From positions 170,525 to 234,524 of the forward strand of contig CAWFMA010000026.1 of the NCBI GenBank assembly GCA_963816855.1: a stretch of DNA of 64,000 bases, written 5' to 3'. Both the position numbers and the translations under genes were made by a program. Below, piece by piece: positions 1 to 8,787 of the stretch; the first letter of the stretch is position 1, and each line of letters begins with the position of its first letter. The notes beneath the pieces are model-generated. The model was not told where the DNA came from and did no database searches. It worked only from the letters and a program-made list of their open reading frames with translations. The stretch is from DASTFP01 sp963816855. Lineage in GTDB: Bacteria > Verrucomicrobiota > Verrucomicrobiia > Chthoniobacterales > Terrimicrobiaceae.

Positions 1-2
1 CC

Positions 3-563
3 GATGCTCTGGGTCTGGACGCGGATCCTGACGACGGACGGAATTGGATGGAGATCCGGGGAACGGTGATCGGCCACCGGCCGGACGCCCAGTACCGGTT
101 TGGCAGGACCATAGAACAGGGCGACTGGTACCTTGTGGGGAACACCTGGAAATGCCGGAATTACAGCCCCCCAGGAACAGACGATAACAAGTTCAAGCAG
201 GACGAAGACAACCACCCGGACAATGATCACATTTACGTGATCGACGGCCCCGGCCCCCCAATCCCCCCCGGCATGGACGCCGTCCCCGGCAAGCAGGCTG
301 AAATACCGCGCGACGACCGGCCGAACGTCAGGGAATACGTGTACATGATCACCGCGATTGAGACGGTCGACGTCAAACTCGGCTCAGGCTCATGGACGCG
401 GATGGCGGGCGGAGAGATAAAATGGTTTTCCGTCACGTGGTTGCAGAAAGTGGGACGCGACCATTGGCGAAGGAAACCCGGAGATGAGAATAAGATCGTG
501 CAGGGATCGATCGACGCCATGGAAGCCGGTGCCATGACGGGCCAGCCTCCCGCTGTGCCATGA
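3..563 (+). CDS. Hypothetical protein, 5' truncated by the window edge
   Basis: The frame is open from the first bases of the window to a stop at 561-563, so the true start probably lies upstream; an internal ATG at 48 would give 171 residues. The product is hydrophilic, rich in Asp, Pro and Gly, with no visible signal peptide or membrane segment in the part seen, and has a Pro/Gly-rich stretch near residues 65-75 of the ATG-started form. I do not recognise the family. It lies just before a dispersed repeat and transposase debris, so it may be the last gene of a neighbouring island. That it is coding rests on the long open frame only. Confidence 0.4.
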   Translation, partial: DALGLDADPDDGRNWMEIRGTVIGHRPDAQYRFGRTIEQGDWYLVGNTWKCRNYSPPGTDDNKFKQDEDNHPDNDHIYVIDGPGPPIPPGMDAVPGKQAEIPRDDRPNVREYVYMITAIETVDVKLGSGSWTRMAGGEIKWFSVTWLQKVGRDHWRRKPGDENKIVQGSIDAMEAGAMTGQPPAVP

Positions 564-578
564 GGGGGAACTAGGAGG

Positions 579-702
579 TGCTCATACTGTCAAAGGGTAA
601 GGGTACCCTTCCACGCCTGCCCCTCTTGCCGGTCATCCGCCTAACCTAGCACGTGCTAGTTCTGGCCACTGTCCCAATCGCCTCTCCGCCCAAACGCGGG
701 CC
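579..702. repeat. Dispersed repeat, copy 1 of 3
   Basis: About 120 bp beginning with a CTCATACTGTC-like start, then an AGGGTAAGGGTACCC core and a GC-rich stretch. It is closely matched at 3537-3668 and more loosely around 6358-6480. Similarity to the third copy seems to continue downstream (around 830-880 here against 6545-6600 there). No ORF explains it. It may be the end region of a decayed insertion sequence. Confidence 0.6.
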
Positions 703-1014
703 AACTGCCCGGCTTCCTCGAGTTGCCGGCGCCACCCCCACCCGATTCGCGGGTGCCGCCCGGAAGTAGCGGCCTTCCCGAGTCAACCCACCGCCGCCCT
801 AAACCGCGCTGGGCTTCGAACTGCCCTATAAGTCTTGAAGACATTCGAACTCGGAAGCCCAAGCTCCCCTTGCGACGGCGCGACCAGTAAGGCCGTGCGC
901 CGGCAATCGGGTCAACGTCATTGCGGTAACCGTCAACGCTTGGCCGGCGAGGTTCCTTCCAGTTCGCGATTCCCGCAAGCGCATAAGAATCGACGACATT
1001 CTTGAGAAACTCTG
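703..1014. other. Non-coding spacer with decayed repeat sequence
   Basis: No convincing gene. Part of it (about 830-880) resembles sequence that follows repeat copy 3, so it is probably older mobile-element debris. Confidence 0.4.
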
Positions 1015-1254
1015 ACCTTTTATCGGCTGCCCCGAGAACACCACAAACATCGTAAAAGCACCAATATGCTTGAGCGGCTCAATCAGGAGATCAAACATGT
1101 CATTCGCATCTTTCCCAGCGAGGAGAGCGTGCTGCGACTCATCCGGGCGCTGGCGGTCGAAATCCATGAGGATTGGATCGAAGCCCACCGTTACCTCAAC
1201 ATGGAAATGCTTCGCGAACAACATAAGCAACTCCCGTTGCTGGAGGCCGCCTAA
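1015..1254 (+). pseudogene. IS256-family (Mutator) transposase, C-terminal fragment
   Basis: Translation in the frame of the ATG at 1066 reads back to about 1015 as FYRLPREHHKH..STNMLERLNQEIK, then RIFPSEESVLRLIRAL and a C-terminus with EAHRYLNM. This is the typical end of IS256/Mutator transposases after the third catalytic acidic residue. A stop lies just upstream, and the DDE core and N-terminus are absent. Compared with the family, about three residues are missing between EIK and the RIFP motif. It is a dead fragment of about 80 codons. Confidence 0.75.
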
Positions 1255-1266
1255 AGTGAATGCGAC

Positions 1267-1365
1267 GGCTTGTTCACAAACTGGCTTGGCGCCAGCGCCG
1301 GAGCTCTGTCCCTCCGGGGCTCCGGCTACCGCAACCTCGCCCCGCCGGGCGTTTGTGAACAAGCC
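1267..1365. repeat. Nested inverted-repeat (foldback) element
   Basis: A perfect 15-bp inverted repeat (GGCTTGTTCACAAAC at 1267-1281 and its complement at 1351-1365) encloses a second palindrome (GCCGGAGC...GCTCCGGC around 1297-1326). The 99-bp unit directly follows the IS256 transposase fragment. It could be a REP/MITE-like unit or IS end debris. There is no T-run, so it is a poor rho-independent terminator. Confidence 0.65.
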
Positions 1366-1774
1366 TTAAACGCTTTCCCAACTCCTATCTTGATCTCCTT
1401 TTTGCTGAACTTGACGGACGCAACACCAACCAATTCGCCATCCAATTCGGGGAGACATTTAACAAATGAGGCTTACGCACAATGGAATGGGGGCTACGTG
1501 CCCCCCATAATCGCACGGCTCGAGGGAACTGGTGGGCGCTGCCGCGTCTCAATGAAATCGGAGCCGAACGAAGAAAATAAACCGACCCTAAACACAAAAC
1601 TTCGGATAAGTTCATCTCCGCAAGGGATTCCTCCCAGTAGCGTCTCGACCACCCACCGACCTCACGGTGCCCGTTTGCCCACGCAGATAAAGCACTTTCG
1701 AGATGAAGCAAAAATCATCGTTAAATTCTGCATCCAGCTTCCTTCGATTATTGCGAATAGAAACGACGTAGACC
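1366..1774. other. Intergenic, no gene seen
   Basis: AT-richer than its surroundings. Open frames on both strands lack recognisable motifs or a credible ribosome binding site. I see nothing supportable here. Confidence 0.4.
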
Positions 1775-2746
1775 TCAGCAACCATCGAAATAATCGACGC
1801 GATCCCACGGCGCCGAAACCAGGGGTAAGGCGGTGCTGGCTATCTTCGAAAGTCTCTCTCGCCGAGCCGCGGTCATTGGCTTGAAGTTGCTGGCAACCGC
1901 GGCGTTCTCTTCTAGATGCCTCAGGCTGTCCAGTCCCACAATGGCCGAGGTAACGCCTTCGAGACTCAATGCGTATCGGAGGAGTTCCTTGGCGGGCAGA
2001 CCCGACTCGCGGGCAAATCGGATCGTTTTCATCGCGATCACGCCTGTCTTTCGCTCGCGCGCCAGCGGCAGCAGTTCGTTTTCGTAACGGCCATTGTCCG
2101 GCCGGGTGGACGGGAAGATCGTCAGCACGCAGTCAGGATCAAACCGCATGCATTCGATCAGAATTGCCGCCGCGGAATGGCCGGTCACTCCAAATGCGCG
2201 GATGATCTTCTGGTCCCTTGCCTCGCGGGCAGCGCGCACGGCACCAGATTCAATGGCGCCTAGATTTCCCAACTCGTGAGGTCGCAGGTCGTGCAGTTGG
2301 TAAAGTTCGAGATGATCTGTCCGCAGAACCTGCAAGCTGCGGTCAAGATCACGTTTGAAACCGTCGTAGTCCCGCGCGTCGCTTTTGCTTGCCATAAAGA
2401 CGCGATCTCGATTTCGCAATAAAACCGGAGCAATCATTTCTTCGCTCGGACCGTAGGTGCGTGCCGTATCCCAATAGTTGACACCGTGGGCGAGGGCCGA
2501 TTCGAGCAACGCGTAGCCGGCTTCCCGGTTACCTCCATAGCCATCCATAAATGCACTGCCCAGTCCGAGACCGAGAATCGAAAGATCCGCATTGATACGG
2601 CCGAGTCGACGGCGGTCAACTCGCCGAGATTTGGCGTCGACCAGATTTGAGTCTGCGCGTGCACTGAAAGGTGAGAGCAGACTTTTAACGGCCGCGGCAA
2701 ACAGGATGCGCCTAATGAAATCCCGGCGAGAACTTCCGGCTTTCAT
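1775..2746 (-). CDS. Aldo/keto reductase with twin-arginine signal
   Basis: NAD(P)H-dependent oxidoreductase of the aldo/keto reductase superfamily, 323 residues. The catalytic tetrad is visible: Asp93 and Tyr98 in the DTARTYG motif, Lys121 in ASK, and His152 in QLHDL. The N-terminus carries RRDFIRR (7-13) followed by a hydrophobic stretch, a Tat-type signal, so export with folded cofactor is inferred. The C-terminal IVGLDS region fits the NADP-binding loop. The gene stands alone on the minus strand. The substrate cannot be told from sequence. Confidence 0.85.
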   Translation of the reverse strand: MKAGSSRRDFIRRILFAAAVKSLLSPFSARADSNLVDAKSRRVDRRRLGRINADLSILGLGLGSAFMDGYGGNREAGYALLESALAHGVNYWDTARTYGPSEEMIAPVLLRNRDRVFMASKSDARDYDGFKRDLDRSLQVLRTDHLELYQLHDLRPHELGNLGAIESGAVRAAREARDQKIIRAFGVTGHSAAAILIECMRFDPDCVLTIFPSTRPDNGRYENELLPLARERKTGVIAMKTIRFARESGLPAKELLRYALSLEGVTSAIVGLDSLRHLEENAAVASNFKPMTAARRERLSKIASTALPLVSAPWDRVDYFDGC

Positions 2747-2930
2747 GTTCGAAGCTAGCTTTCGACCGATACCCTGTCAATGGACCGAGCCCCAACTCCG
2801 CTCGTGGGCATCGGGGCTCTCATTCGCCGAAAGGGCCACCGCCTCTCCTTGCTAACCGCTTACGCCCAAAGCAACACAATGGGAAGGGGACCACCAGAAA
2901 ATGGTCCCCTTTCTTTCCCCCGCCAGCATG

Positions 2931-3407
2931 GACAACAACGACCTTAATCCCCTGCAACGCTTCATCGCGAAGCGGGAACTCGAACACAAAGCAGTGGCTC
3001 CACTGGAGAGGCCACCGCCTGTATCTGCACCTGTGCTCGTGCGCGCTCATATCCGGGAATCGGGCGGCTTGCCTACGCGGCGGCCACCTGGCATGGCGGC
3101 CCTCTCTTTCGTGCTCGCCTTTCTCGCCGTCCTTTACGAGGTGCCCCGCGAGACGTTGATGTCTGCGGTCACTTTCACGGCCGTCGGCAGTCCTATGCGC
3201 TCACCGCAGCACGCCTCCAGAACCTCGGCAAGAGCTTGTGGTGGCTCGGGGTCTGGCTGATTCCCTTTGTTGGGTTCTACATCACTATCCTGTGCCTCGC
3301 AGCGCCCACAGGCTACGCCCAGCACCGACAATGGACACTGTCGGCGGAGCGATCGCTGCACTGGCAGCCCTCGTCACCATCGCTTGCCGTATTTGGATGA
3401 CAATAAG
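2931..3407 (+). pseudogene. Remnant of a small membrane protein (frameshifted)
   Basis: A plausible N-terminus (MDNNDLNPLQRF from the ATG at 2930) runs in one frame. The frame of about 3160-3406 then reads AARLQNLGKSLWWLGV, a hydrophobic segment ending in LCLAAP and a GYAQHR motif. A third frame continues as MDTVGGAIAALAALVTIA. Read together they look like one small protein of 100-150 residues with two or more membrane segments, broken by at least two frameshifts. Family unknown. The reconstruction is inference. Confidence 0.35.
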
Positions 3408-3536
3408 CCCTAACGATATTCGTAATAATAGCGGTCGGCTGGACAGCGTTGGATTGGCGTTTAGGTGGACAAAGGCCCGGCAAAGGTAATTCCTCTTGTA
3501 CCCTAAAATTCGGGTTGGTGCTAAGTGGGGCCGGGG

Positions 3537-3668
3537 CTCATACTGTCGAATGGCAAAGGGCAAGGGTACCCCTTTCACACCGGCCCCCTCTTGCCGGTCA
3601 TCCGCCTAACCCAGCACGCGCTAGTTCTGGCCACTGTCCCAATCGCCTCTCCGCCCAAACGCGGGCCA
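3537..3668. repeat. Dispersed repeat, copy 2 of 3, abutting a truncated ISL3 gene
   Basis: Very similar to 579-702, including the GGGTACCC core and the long shared stretch from CTCTTGCCGGTCATCCGCCT to AAACGCGGGCC. The ISL3 transposase reading frame (minus strand) loses similarity to its family exactly where this repeat begins, so the repeat marks the break point. Confidence 0.65.
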
Positions 3669-3674
3669 AGTTGC

Positions 3675-4517
3675 GGCGCAGGTCGAGCTGTGGCTGGGGA
3701 GCGCGTCCATTCGTTGCTTCGCATCGCCCAGAGTCCGCGGGTCAAATCAGCTCCCTGCTGGCGCAGGCTCTTGCGAACGGCATCGAGAGCCTCTCCAGCC
3801 AGCTTCATGATATGGAAGAAGACGATGCGGGCGTTGGGAAAGTGGGCTTGGACTCCGGCGATGTAGGCCGGGCCCATGTCCATGACGACCTCGGTAATGG
3901 CCTCAGCCTTGGCTCGGTGGGCAGGCATGGCCGCGAGGAACTCCGTCACGGCCTGGGCACTGCGCCCTTCGACCATGAGCAAAGGTCATGGCTCTCGGCG
4001 TCGAGAACGACGGTCACGTAGCGATGCCCTTTGCGGGCGCTGGTTTCGTCAATCATCAGACGGCGCACCTGGCTCCAGTCCTTGGCGGCATGGGCCTCCG
4101 TGACATAGTGCTCCAGCACTCCAGAGTAATTTGTCACTCTCGGGCCACCGCCGACACGCTCATCTGCTGACCCAGCAGCAAGATCATGACCTCCATCATC
4201 AGGGTAAATCCGCTGCTAGGCCGCGCCCAAGGCCCCGCGGCCTGCAAGATGCCGTCCTCTTGGCACTGGCTGCGCGGCACCCGGGAGATCAACTCGGTGC
4301 GATGCTGCCAAAAGTCCAGATGCCGCCACTTCTTCGCCACCATATCGTGAACCGGAGAGAATTTTGCGCATTGCGGGCAGGGATATTGAGAGCCGAGCTC
4401 GAAATCCAGCCACATTTTCAACTCCCGGCCGGCGACGTCCATCTCGCTCTTGACCACTTTCCACCCACTACCCGATCCCCAGGGCCTTCCCGAAAAGAAG
4501 ATTTGCGTCCAAATCAC
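3675..4517 (-). pseudogene. ISL3-family transposase, frameshifted and 3' truncated
   Basis: Three minus-strand frames align end to end with an ISL3 transposase. Frame 1 (4517-4134) has the CPQC zinc-binding pair and WRHLDFWQHRTEL. Frame 2 (4137-3946) has LMIDETSARKGHRYVTVV with the first catalytic Asp. Frame 3 (about 3982-3675) has VVMDMGPAYIAGVQAHFPNA with the second catalytic Asp and ends near SNEWTRS. The C-terminal third with the catalytic Glu is missing, replaced by the dispersed repeat. At least two frameshifts make it inactive. Confidence 0.85.
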
Positions 4518-4639
4518 TTCGATTGCCGCGATGCGACGGCTCCTGTTCCGAGGGCTATCAGCTTAGTCCGGATCGAGACGCGGCGGTCGCGGAGCAGGTT
4601 TGATACTGCTAATCTGCTCGACGCAGGGTAAGTTGTCGC

Positions 4640-5041
4640 ATGAACGAGCAACAGAATGTTAAAAGGGTCCAGGAAATCTACGCGGCATTTGGCCGGGGCG
4701 ACGTTGCGTTCATTGTTTCCCAATTGACCGACGACATCCATTGGGTGAGTCACTTCGATTCGGTTGTTCCCTGGAGCGGCGACTTCTCGGGGAAAGAACG
4801 GATCCCCCACTTTTTCGAGGCAATTTTTCAGTCCGTGGATGTCGAAGCATTCGAGCCTAATGAGTGGATTGCAGAAGGTGATACTGTCGTGTCACTGGGA
4901 GAGTTTGGATGCCGTGTCCGCGCCACCGACAAACGTTCCCGCACACGCTGGGTCTTCATCTGGAAGTTTCGTGATGCCAAGGTCTTTTCGTACGAGCAGT
5001 TTCATGATCCTGCCCTAGCCCTAGCGATCGCCTTCCGGTAA
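4640..5041 (+). CDS. SnoaL/NTF2-like protein
   Basis: 133 residues with the features of the NTF2-like fold used by SnoaL-type proteins: an N-terminal helix with VQEIYAAFGRGD, a strand with DDIHWV, a WSGDFSGKERI segment before a Phe-rich helix (HFFEAIF), and a C-terminal WKFRDAKVFSYEQFHD. Members are small cyclases, isomerases or proteins of unknown role, and the specific activity cannot be told. ATG at 4640; no strong ribosome binding site. It sits alone between IS debris and the SDR gene. Confidence 0.75.
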   Translation: MNEQQNVKRVQEIYAAFGRGDVAFIVSQLTDDIHWVSHFDSVVPWSGDFSGKERIPHFFEAIFQSVDVEAFEPNEWIAEGDTVVSLGEFGCRVRATDKRSRTRWVFIWKFRDAKVFSYEQFHDPALALAIAFR

Positions 5042-5405
5042 GCTAGTCGGTCTTCCGACCTCGCTGAACACACCTTGATCATAAGCCCTGTCCTCGGGTT
5101 CGGGCATCTCCTGACGAAACGCGAGCGCACCTTTATTCCGTTGGACCAGGCCCAGGCGTCCTAGCTCTTGGCGCGCCCCCTCAGGCGCCCTGCCATCTTC
5201 GCGATTGGGGGTCCACCATAGCGGAGCGCCCATCAAAAGCCGGTGGCGGGCCTCCTGGCGTAAAGATCCTTTACTCAATAGGCGAGAAATTGTTCGGTCG
5301 GCTCCGAGCCCCCAGATTTTTTCATTTTAAAGTGAGTATTTAACCCTAGTATGAATGTTTGTTCACTTCAGGTCATGACAACCCCAAACTAAGAGGAGAG
5401 AAAAG
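5042..5405. other. Intergenic region before the SDR gene
   Basis: No gene recognised. The last 60 bp are AT-rich and a clear AGGAGAG ribosome binding site precedes the ATG at 5406, so the SDR promoter is probably here. Confidence 0.4.
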
Positions 5406-6134
5406 ATGGCAAAGGAATTAGAAGGTAAGGTCGCCGCTGTCACCGGTGGGGCGTCGGGCATCGGACTGGCCAGCACCGAGGCGATGCTTGCGGCTGGCGC
5501 GCGCGTGGTGCTGGTCGACCGCGATGAGGCGGCGCTAACGCTACTCCGCGAAAAGCACGGCGACGCGGTGATTCCGCTGGTCATCGATCTGCTTGACGCG
5601 AAGAGCTGCGCGACGCTGATGCCGCAGATCCTGGAGAAGGCAGGCCAGCTCGACATCCTGCACGCCAATGCCGGTATTTATATCGGCGGCGACTTGGTCG
5701 ATGCCAACACGGACGCGATCGACAGGATGCTAAACCTTAACGTCAACGTGGTGATGAAAAACGTCCACGATGTCCTGCCGCATATGATCGAGCGTGCTAC
5801 GGGCGACATCGTGGTGACGAGTTCGTTAGCGGCCCACTTTCCCACGCCCTGGGAGCCGGTCTATGCGTCGTCCAAATGGGCTATAAACTGCTTCGTGCAG
5901 ACTGTACGCCGCCAGGTCTTCAAGCACGGCATCCGCGTTGGCTCGATCTCGCCCGGTCCCGTCATCAGCGCGCTTATCGCCGACTGGCCGGAGGAGAAAT
6001 TGAAGGAGGCAAAGGAATCAGGCAGCCTGATCGAAGCAAGCGAGGTGGCCAATGTGGTGATGTTCATGCTGACACGGCCACGCGGGATGACCATTCGCGA
6101 CGTGGTCATGCTGCCCACCAATTTTGACCTCTAG
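5406..6134 (+). CDS. SDR family oxidoreductase (ribitol-2-dehydrogenase-like)
   Basis: Classical short-chain dehydrogenase/reductase of 242 residues. It has the Rossmann cofactor motif TGGASGIG (13-20), NAG at 88-90, and the catalytic Ser139/140, Tyr153 and Lys157 (YASSK). Asp38 after the second strand (VLVDRD) suggests NAD(H) preference. The overall pattern (LHANAGIYIGGDL, VTSSLAAHFPTPWEPVYASSKWA) reminds me of ribitol 2-dehydrogenases, but the substrate is inference. A strong AGGAGAG site lies upstream. There are no operon partners. Confidence 0.88.
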   Translation: MAKELEGKVAAVTGGASGIGLASTEAMLAAGARVVLVDRDEAALTLLREKHGDAVIPLVIDLLDAKSCATLMPQILEKAGQLDILHANAGIYIGGDLVDANTDAIDRMLNLNVNVVMKNVHDVLPHMIERATGDIVVTSSLAAHFPTPWEPVYASSKWAINCFVQTVRRQVFKHGIRVGSISPGPVISALIADWPEEKLKEAKESGSLIEASEVANVVMFMLTRPRGMTIRDVVMLPTNFDL

Positions 6135-6791
6135 CCTGTCTTTGAGGCCCGAAATCGCAAAGAACGAGGCAGTTTTTAGGCGGCTTTTGCAAGGAGGCAA
6201 GCGTTTTCGAGGCGTCCTAACTGGCGCGCCCCTCAGCCCGAAGCTTGCGCATCGTCGCGGCCTTCTTGGCTCTCCTGCGCTTGGCGCGCTCCTACTCGGC
6301 CTTAACCTCCGCTCCGGTCGCCGGTCGCAGACGGTTCCGTTCGTCAGCAGGTAGGGGGCTCATACTACCGAAGGGCAAAGGGCAAGGGTACCCTCCTACA
6401 GAGGCAGCGCCCGCTCCTTGCCAACATCTACTCCACCAGAGCACGTGCCAGTCCAAGGCTGTTCGCACTTTACAATCGTGGCCCGAGTCGAATTCGCTGC
6501 GGGCGACGACGGATCTCCACCAGCACACAACCGGAGCCGCTCGCTTCAAGACGCTGAAAACATTTGAACTCGGCTAGCTCCTTTGCGATGCCGCGACCCG
6601 TCATTCCGCGCACCTGCAACGGGAGCATCGGCCTCACGGTCCACAGTGTGCGCTCGGCCAAGCCGGATTTCTCGCAGCCTCGCTGCGGCCAAGCCCATCA
6701 CCATGTCCCCTTCCAGTCGCCTTTTCAAGCTCGTCTCAAGCCCCGTGTAGGCCTTTTTCTTGATTTCGAGAGTAAGAACCGCGGAGATCAA
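6135..6791. other. Gene-free stretch containing dispersed repeat copy 3
   Basis: Around 6358-6480 lies the third, more diverged copy of the repeat at 579 and 3537 (GGGGCTCATACT..., GGGCAAGGGTACCC). Around 6545-6665 resembles sequence that follows copy 1. No open frame is convincing. Confidence 0.5.
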
Positions 6792-7382
6792 TCATGCGGC
6801 GAGCCTGAACTCTCTGAGGACCTGAAAGACGCTGCCAACCGGAAGCGAAAGCTCCGCTGCGATGGCACGTCCGGTGCGGCCTATCGCCCTCAGCCGGGCG
6901 ATATCCTCACGGTGCGCATCTAATGTCGCGGGGCGACCCAGCCTCACACCTTTCTTCTTCGCTGCGGCCAGTCCCGCATTGACGCGCTCGCGAATAATTT
7001 CACGTTCGAACTCTGCCACTGCGCACAGAATGTGACGCTGCAACTTGCCGGCCGGATTCCCCTCCGAAGTGTCGATACCCTGCGCGGGTACGATCAGCGC
7101 CACCTTGTGCGTATTGAATTCATCGATCAATTGTGACAAGTGCGACAGACTACGCCCAAGTCTATCGAGTTTGAAGCAAACGACGAGGTCCACCTTTCCG
7201 CGCCGAACTGCGGCCATAAGCTGGTCTAGTCCCTTCCGGCTGCTCTTCGCGCCCGAAATCACATCGCTGATTTCCTCAACATCAGTCCAGGCACGCCGCG
7301 TGCAGTATTCTCGGAGATCTTGAAGCTGCGAGTCGTGGTTCTGTTTGTCTGTGGAGACGCGGGTATAGATGAGCACCCTCAT
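6792..7382 (-). CDS. Serine recombinase (resolvase/invertase family)
   Basis: 196 residues with the resolvase N-terminal catalytic domain: Ser10 in the YTRVS motif, DLVVCFKLDRLGRS with the conserved Arg residues, and EFEREIIRERVNAGLAAAKKKG forming the long helix. A C-terminal Hin-type DNA-binding domain follows (RLGRPATLD, then a helix-turn-helix near 165-190). The enzyme makes staggered cuts through a 5'-phosphoserine link and serves transposon resolution or inversion. No res or inversion sites were identified. It appears intact among otherwise decayed mobile DNA. Confidence 0.9.
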   Translation of the reverse strand: MRVLIYTRVSTDKQNHDSQLQDLREYCTRRAWTDVEEISDVISGAKSSRKGLDQLMAAVRRGKVDLVVCFKLDRLGRSLSHLSQLIDEFNTHKVALIVPAQGIDTSEGNPAGKLQRHILCAVAEFEREIIRERVNAGLAAAKKKGVRLGRPATLDAHREDIARLRAIGRTGRAIAAELSLPVGSVFQVLREFRLAA

Positions 7383-7662
7383 TCTCTACGTTACGCGAGC
7401 GCACGCTAAGCTTGCATGAGAAACTAGTGTTTTTCATGCACCGCTTTCAATACCGTGCCTTCTCTGTAACTCGAAGGTCATTTTGAGAGGGGGATTTTCA
7501 TGCGACCCCCTACGCCGGCGGTTAAATTCCACGCGTGCAAAAAGGCTCCCCTTTTCATTACACCAGTAATTAAAGGGTCGGATTCGTTTTTTTGCTCGTT
7601 CGTCACATTTTTTGCAAAAGAGATATGTCTCTGGCGAATCAAGATGTAAGCGTCTCGCTGCG

Positions 7663-8043
7663 ATGGCCTCCAAATTTTACTACCAGAATAGCGCCTCAGA
7701 CCCTGTTGGGCCAGTAGGCTTGCAGGAACTTCTTGTAGCGAGGGCGGCGGGGGAAATTCAGGACGATCTGATTTGTCCCGAAGGGCAATCGCAGTGGGCG
7801 AAGTTTGAGTCGCTGTTTCCGGCACGTCAGTCGATCCAACGCGCGGCTGCGAATGTCGTAAGGAATGATCGACCTGCGAAGGTGACGGTTGTCGATGTCG
7901 ACATGCCGTTTTTAAGCATGGTTGGCTTCATGGTCAAGTTGGCGGTGGCGGCTGTTCCTGCGATGATAATCTTATTCGGCGTGGGGCTGTTCTTCTTGTT
8001 TGCCTGGCTGGCAGCTGCCCCTTTAGTCCCTTTAGGGAGGTAG
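7663..8043 (+). CDS. GYF_2-domain-like protein with C-terminal membrane segments
   Basis: 126 residues from the ATG at 7663. The N-terminus has FYYQNSASDPVGPVGLQELL...ICPEGQSQWAKFESL, the pattern of the bacterial GYF_2 domain (aromatics, GPV, and W in a Q-x-W motif). A C-terminal hydrophobic region of roughly 45 residues holds one or two membrane spans (MVGFMVKLAVAAVPAMIIL, FGVGLFFLFAWLAAAPL). Such proteins are membrane-anchored with a cytoplasmic peptide-binding domain; the role here is unknown. The start upstream at 7612 is less likely because the domain begins at 7663. Confidence 0.7.
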   Translation: MASKFYYQNSASDPVGPVGLQELLVARAAGEIQDDLICPEGQSQWAKFESLFPARQSIQRAAANVVRNDRPAKVTVVDVDMPFLSMVGFMVKLAVAAVPAMIILFGVGLFFLFAWLAAAPLVPLGR

Positions 8044-8048
8044 ATATA

Positions 8049-8067
8049 AGCCGGCGGGACGCCGGCT
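8049..8067. terminator. Short perfect hairpin after the GYF_2-like gene
   Basis: AGCCGGC, a five-base loop and GCCGGCT directly behind the stop at 8043. It is GC-rich and perfectly paired but without a T-run, so it is only a possible terminator. Confidence 0.35.
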
Positions 8068-8480
8068 AGAATTGCCGGAATGGGATTGCTTCCGGATCGG
8101 TCGAAGGGATTTACCGAACCGAAAATCTTGTAAAGGAGCCGAGCAGGGTTCGCTCGCAACGCGGCCTCGACATGCCGGCGCTTGTCTCGATTCGAGCGGT
8201 TACCGTGCGCAGTGTTCGCCAAAGGCAGAGATATGGATTCGCGCTCCCAGGTGCCCCCCTCGGCGAGAAAATCTTGCGGAAGCGTGACGCCTCCGGAAAG
8301 CTTTTGGCTGACTATTCGCTTGCGTAGCGGACGCGTCTCGTGGTCGTTCCGACGAGCGTTTCTCTCCAGGGCTCGTTCCCGGCGGCTAATTTGTTTTTCC
8401 AATTCCGGGGTCCGACCCGGCGTTAGAGTAAAGGTTTAAGCTGCTGGCTGTGCGTTTTATTTGGAGGTCTGTGTGGCTAT
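8068..8480. other. Intergenic, no gene seen
   Basis: A GC-rich stretch of about 400 bp without a recognisable reading frame on either strand. It leads into the foldback element at 8488. Confidence 0.35.
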
Positions 8481-8487
8481 TTTAGTT

Positions 8488-8676
8488 GGGTCTTTCCTAG
8501 ATTGGAATGTCAATTTTTGGCAGGAACCTCGATAAACACAAGCGCCGGAGCTCAATTATTCGACTCGCCTTAAAACCACATCATTTTCCGCTCCGAAAAC
8601 CCATGTAAAACCTGATTCAATGGGCTTTCGGAACGGAAAATGATCTTTTGAGTAGTTCTTAATCTAGGAAAGACCC
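8488..8676. mobile_element. MITE-like foldback element with 7-bp target duplication
   Basis: Perfect 16-bp terminal inverted repeats (GGGTCTTTCCTAGATT at 8488-8503, its complement at 8661-8676) bound a 189-bp unit with no gene. A near-perfect inner inverted repeat of about 24 bp (about 8580-8603 and 8620-8643) can fold into a long hairpin. The unit is flanked by identical TTTAGTT at 8481-8487 and 8677-8683, as expected for a target-site duplication. This fits a non-autonomous element moved by a DDE transposase encoded elsewhere. Confidence 0.8.
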
Positions 8677-8787
8677 TTTAGTTTTATTAAGTTGCTCGCC
8701 GAATCGTAGCGCAACTCGCCAAACACAAGAACAATTATTGACAAAAAGCCATGATGTTCAATGGCTTGTCTAGGCAATAGAAAATTG

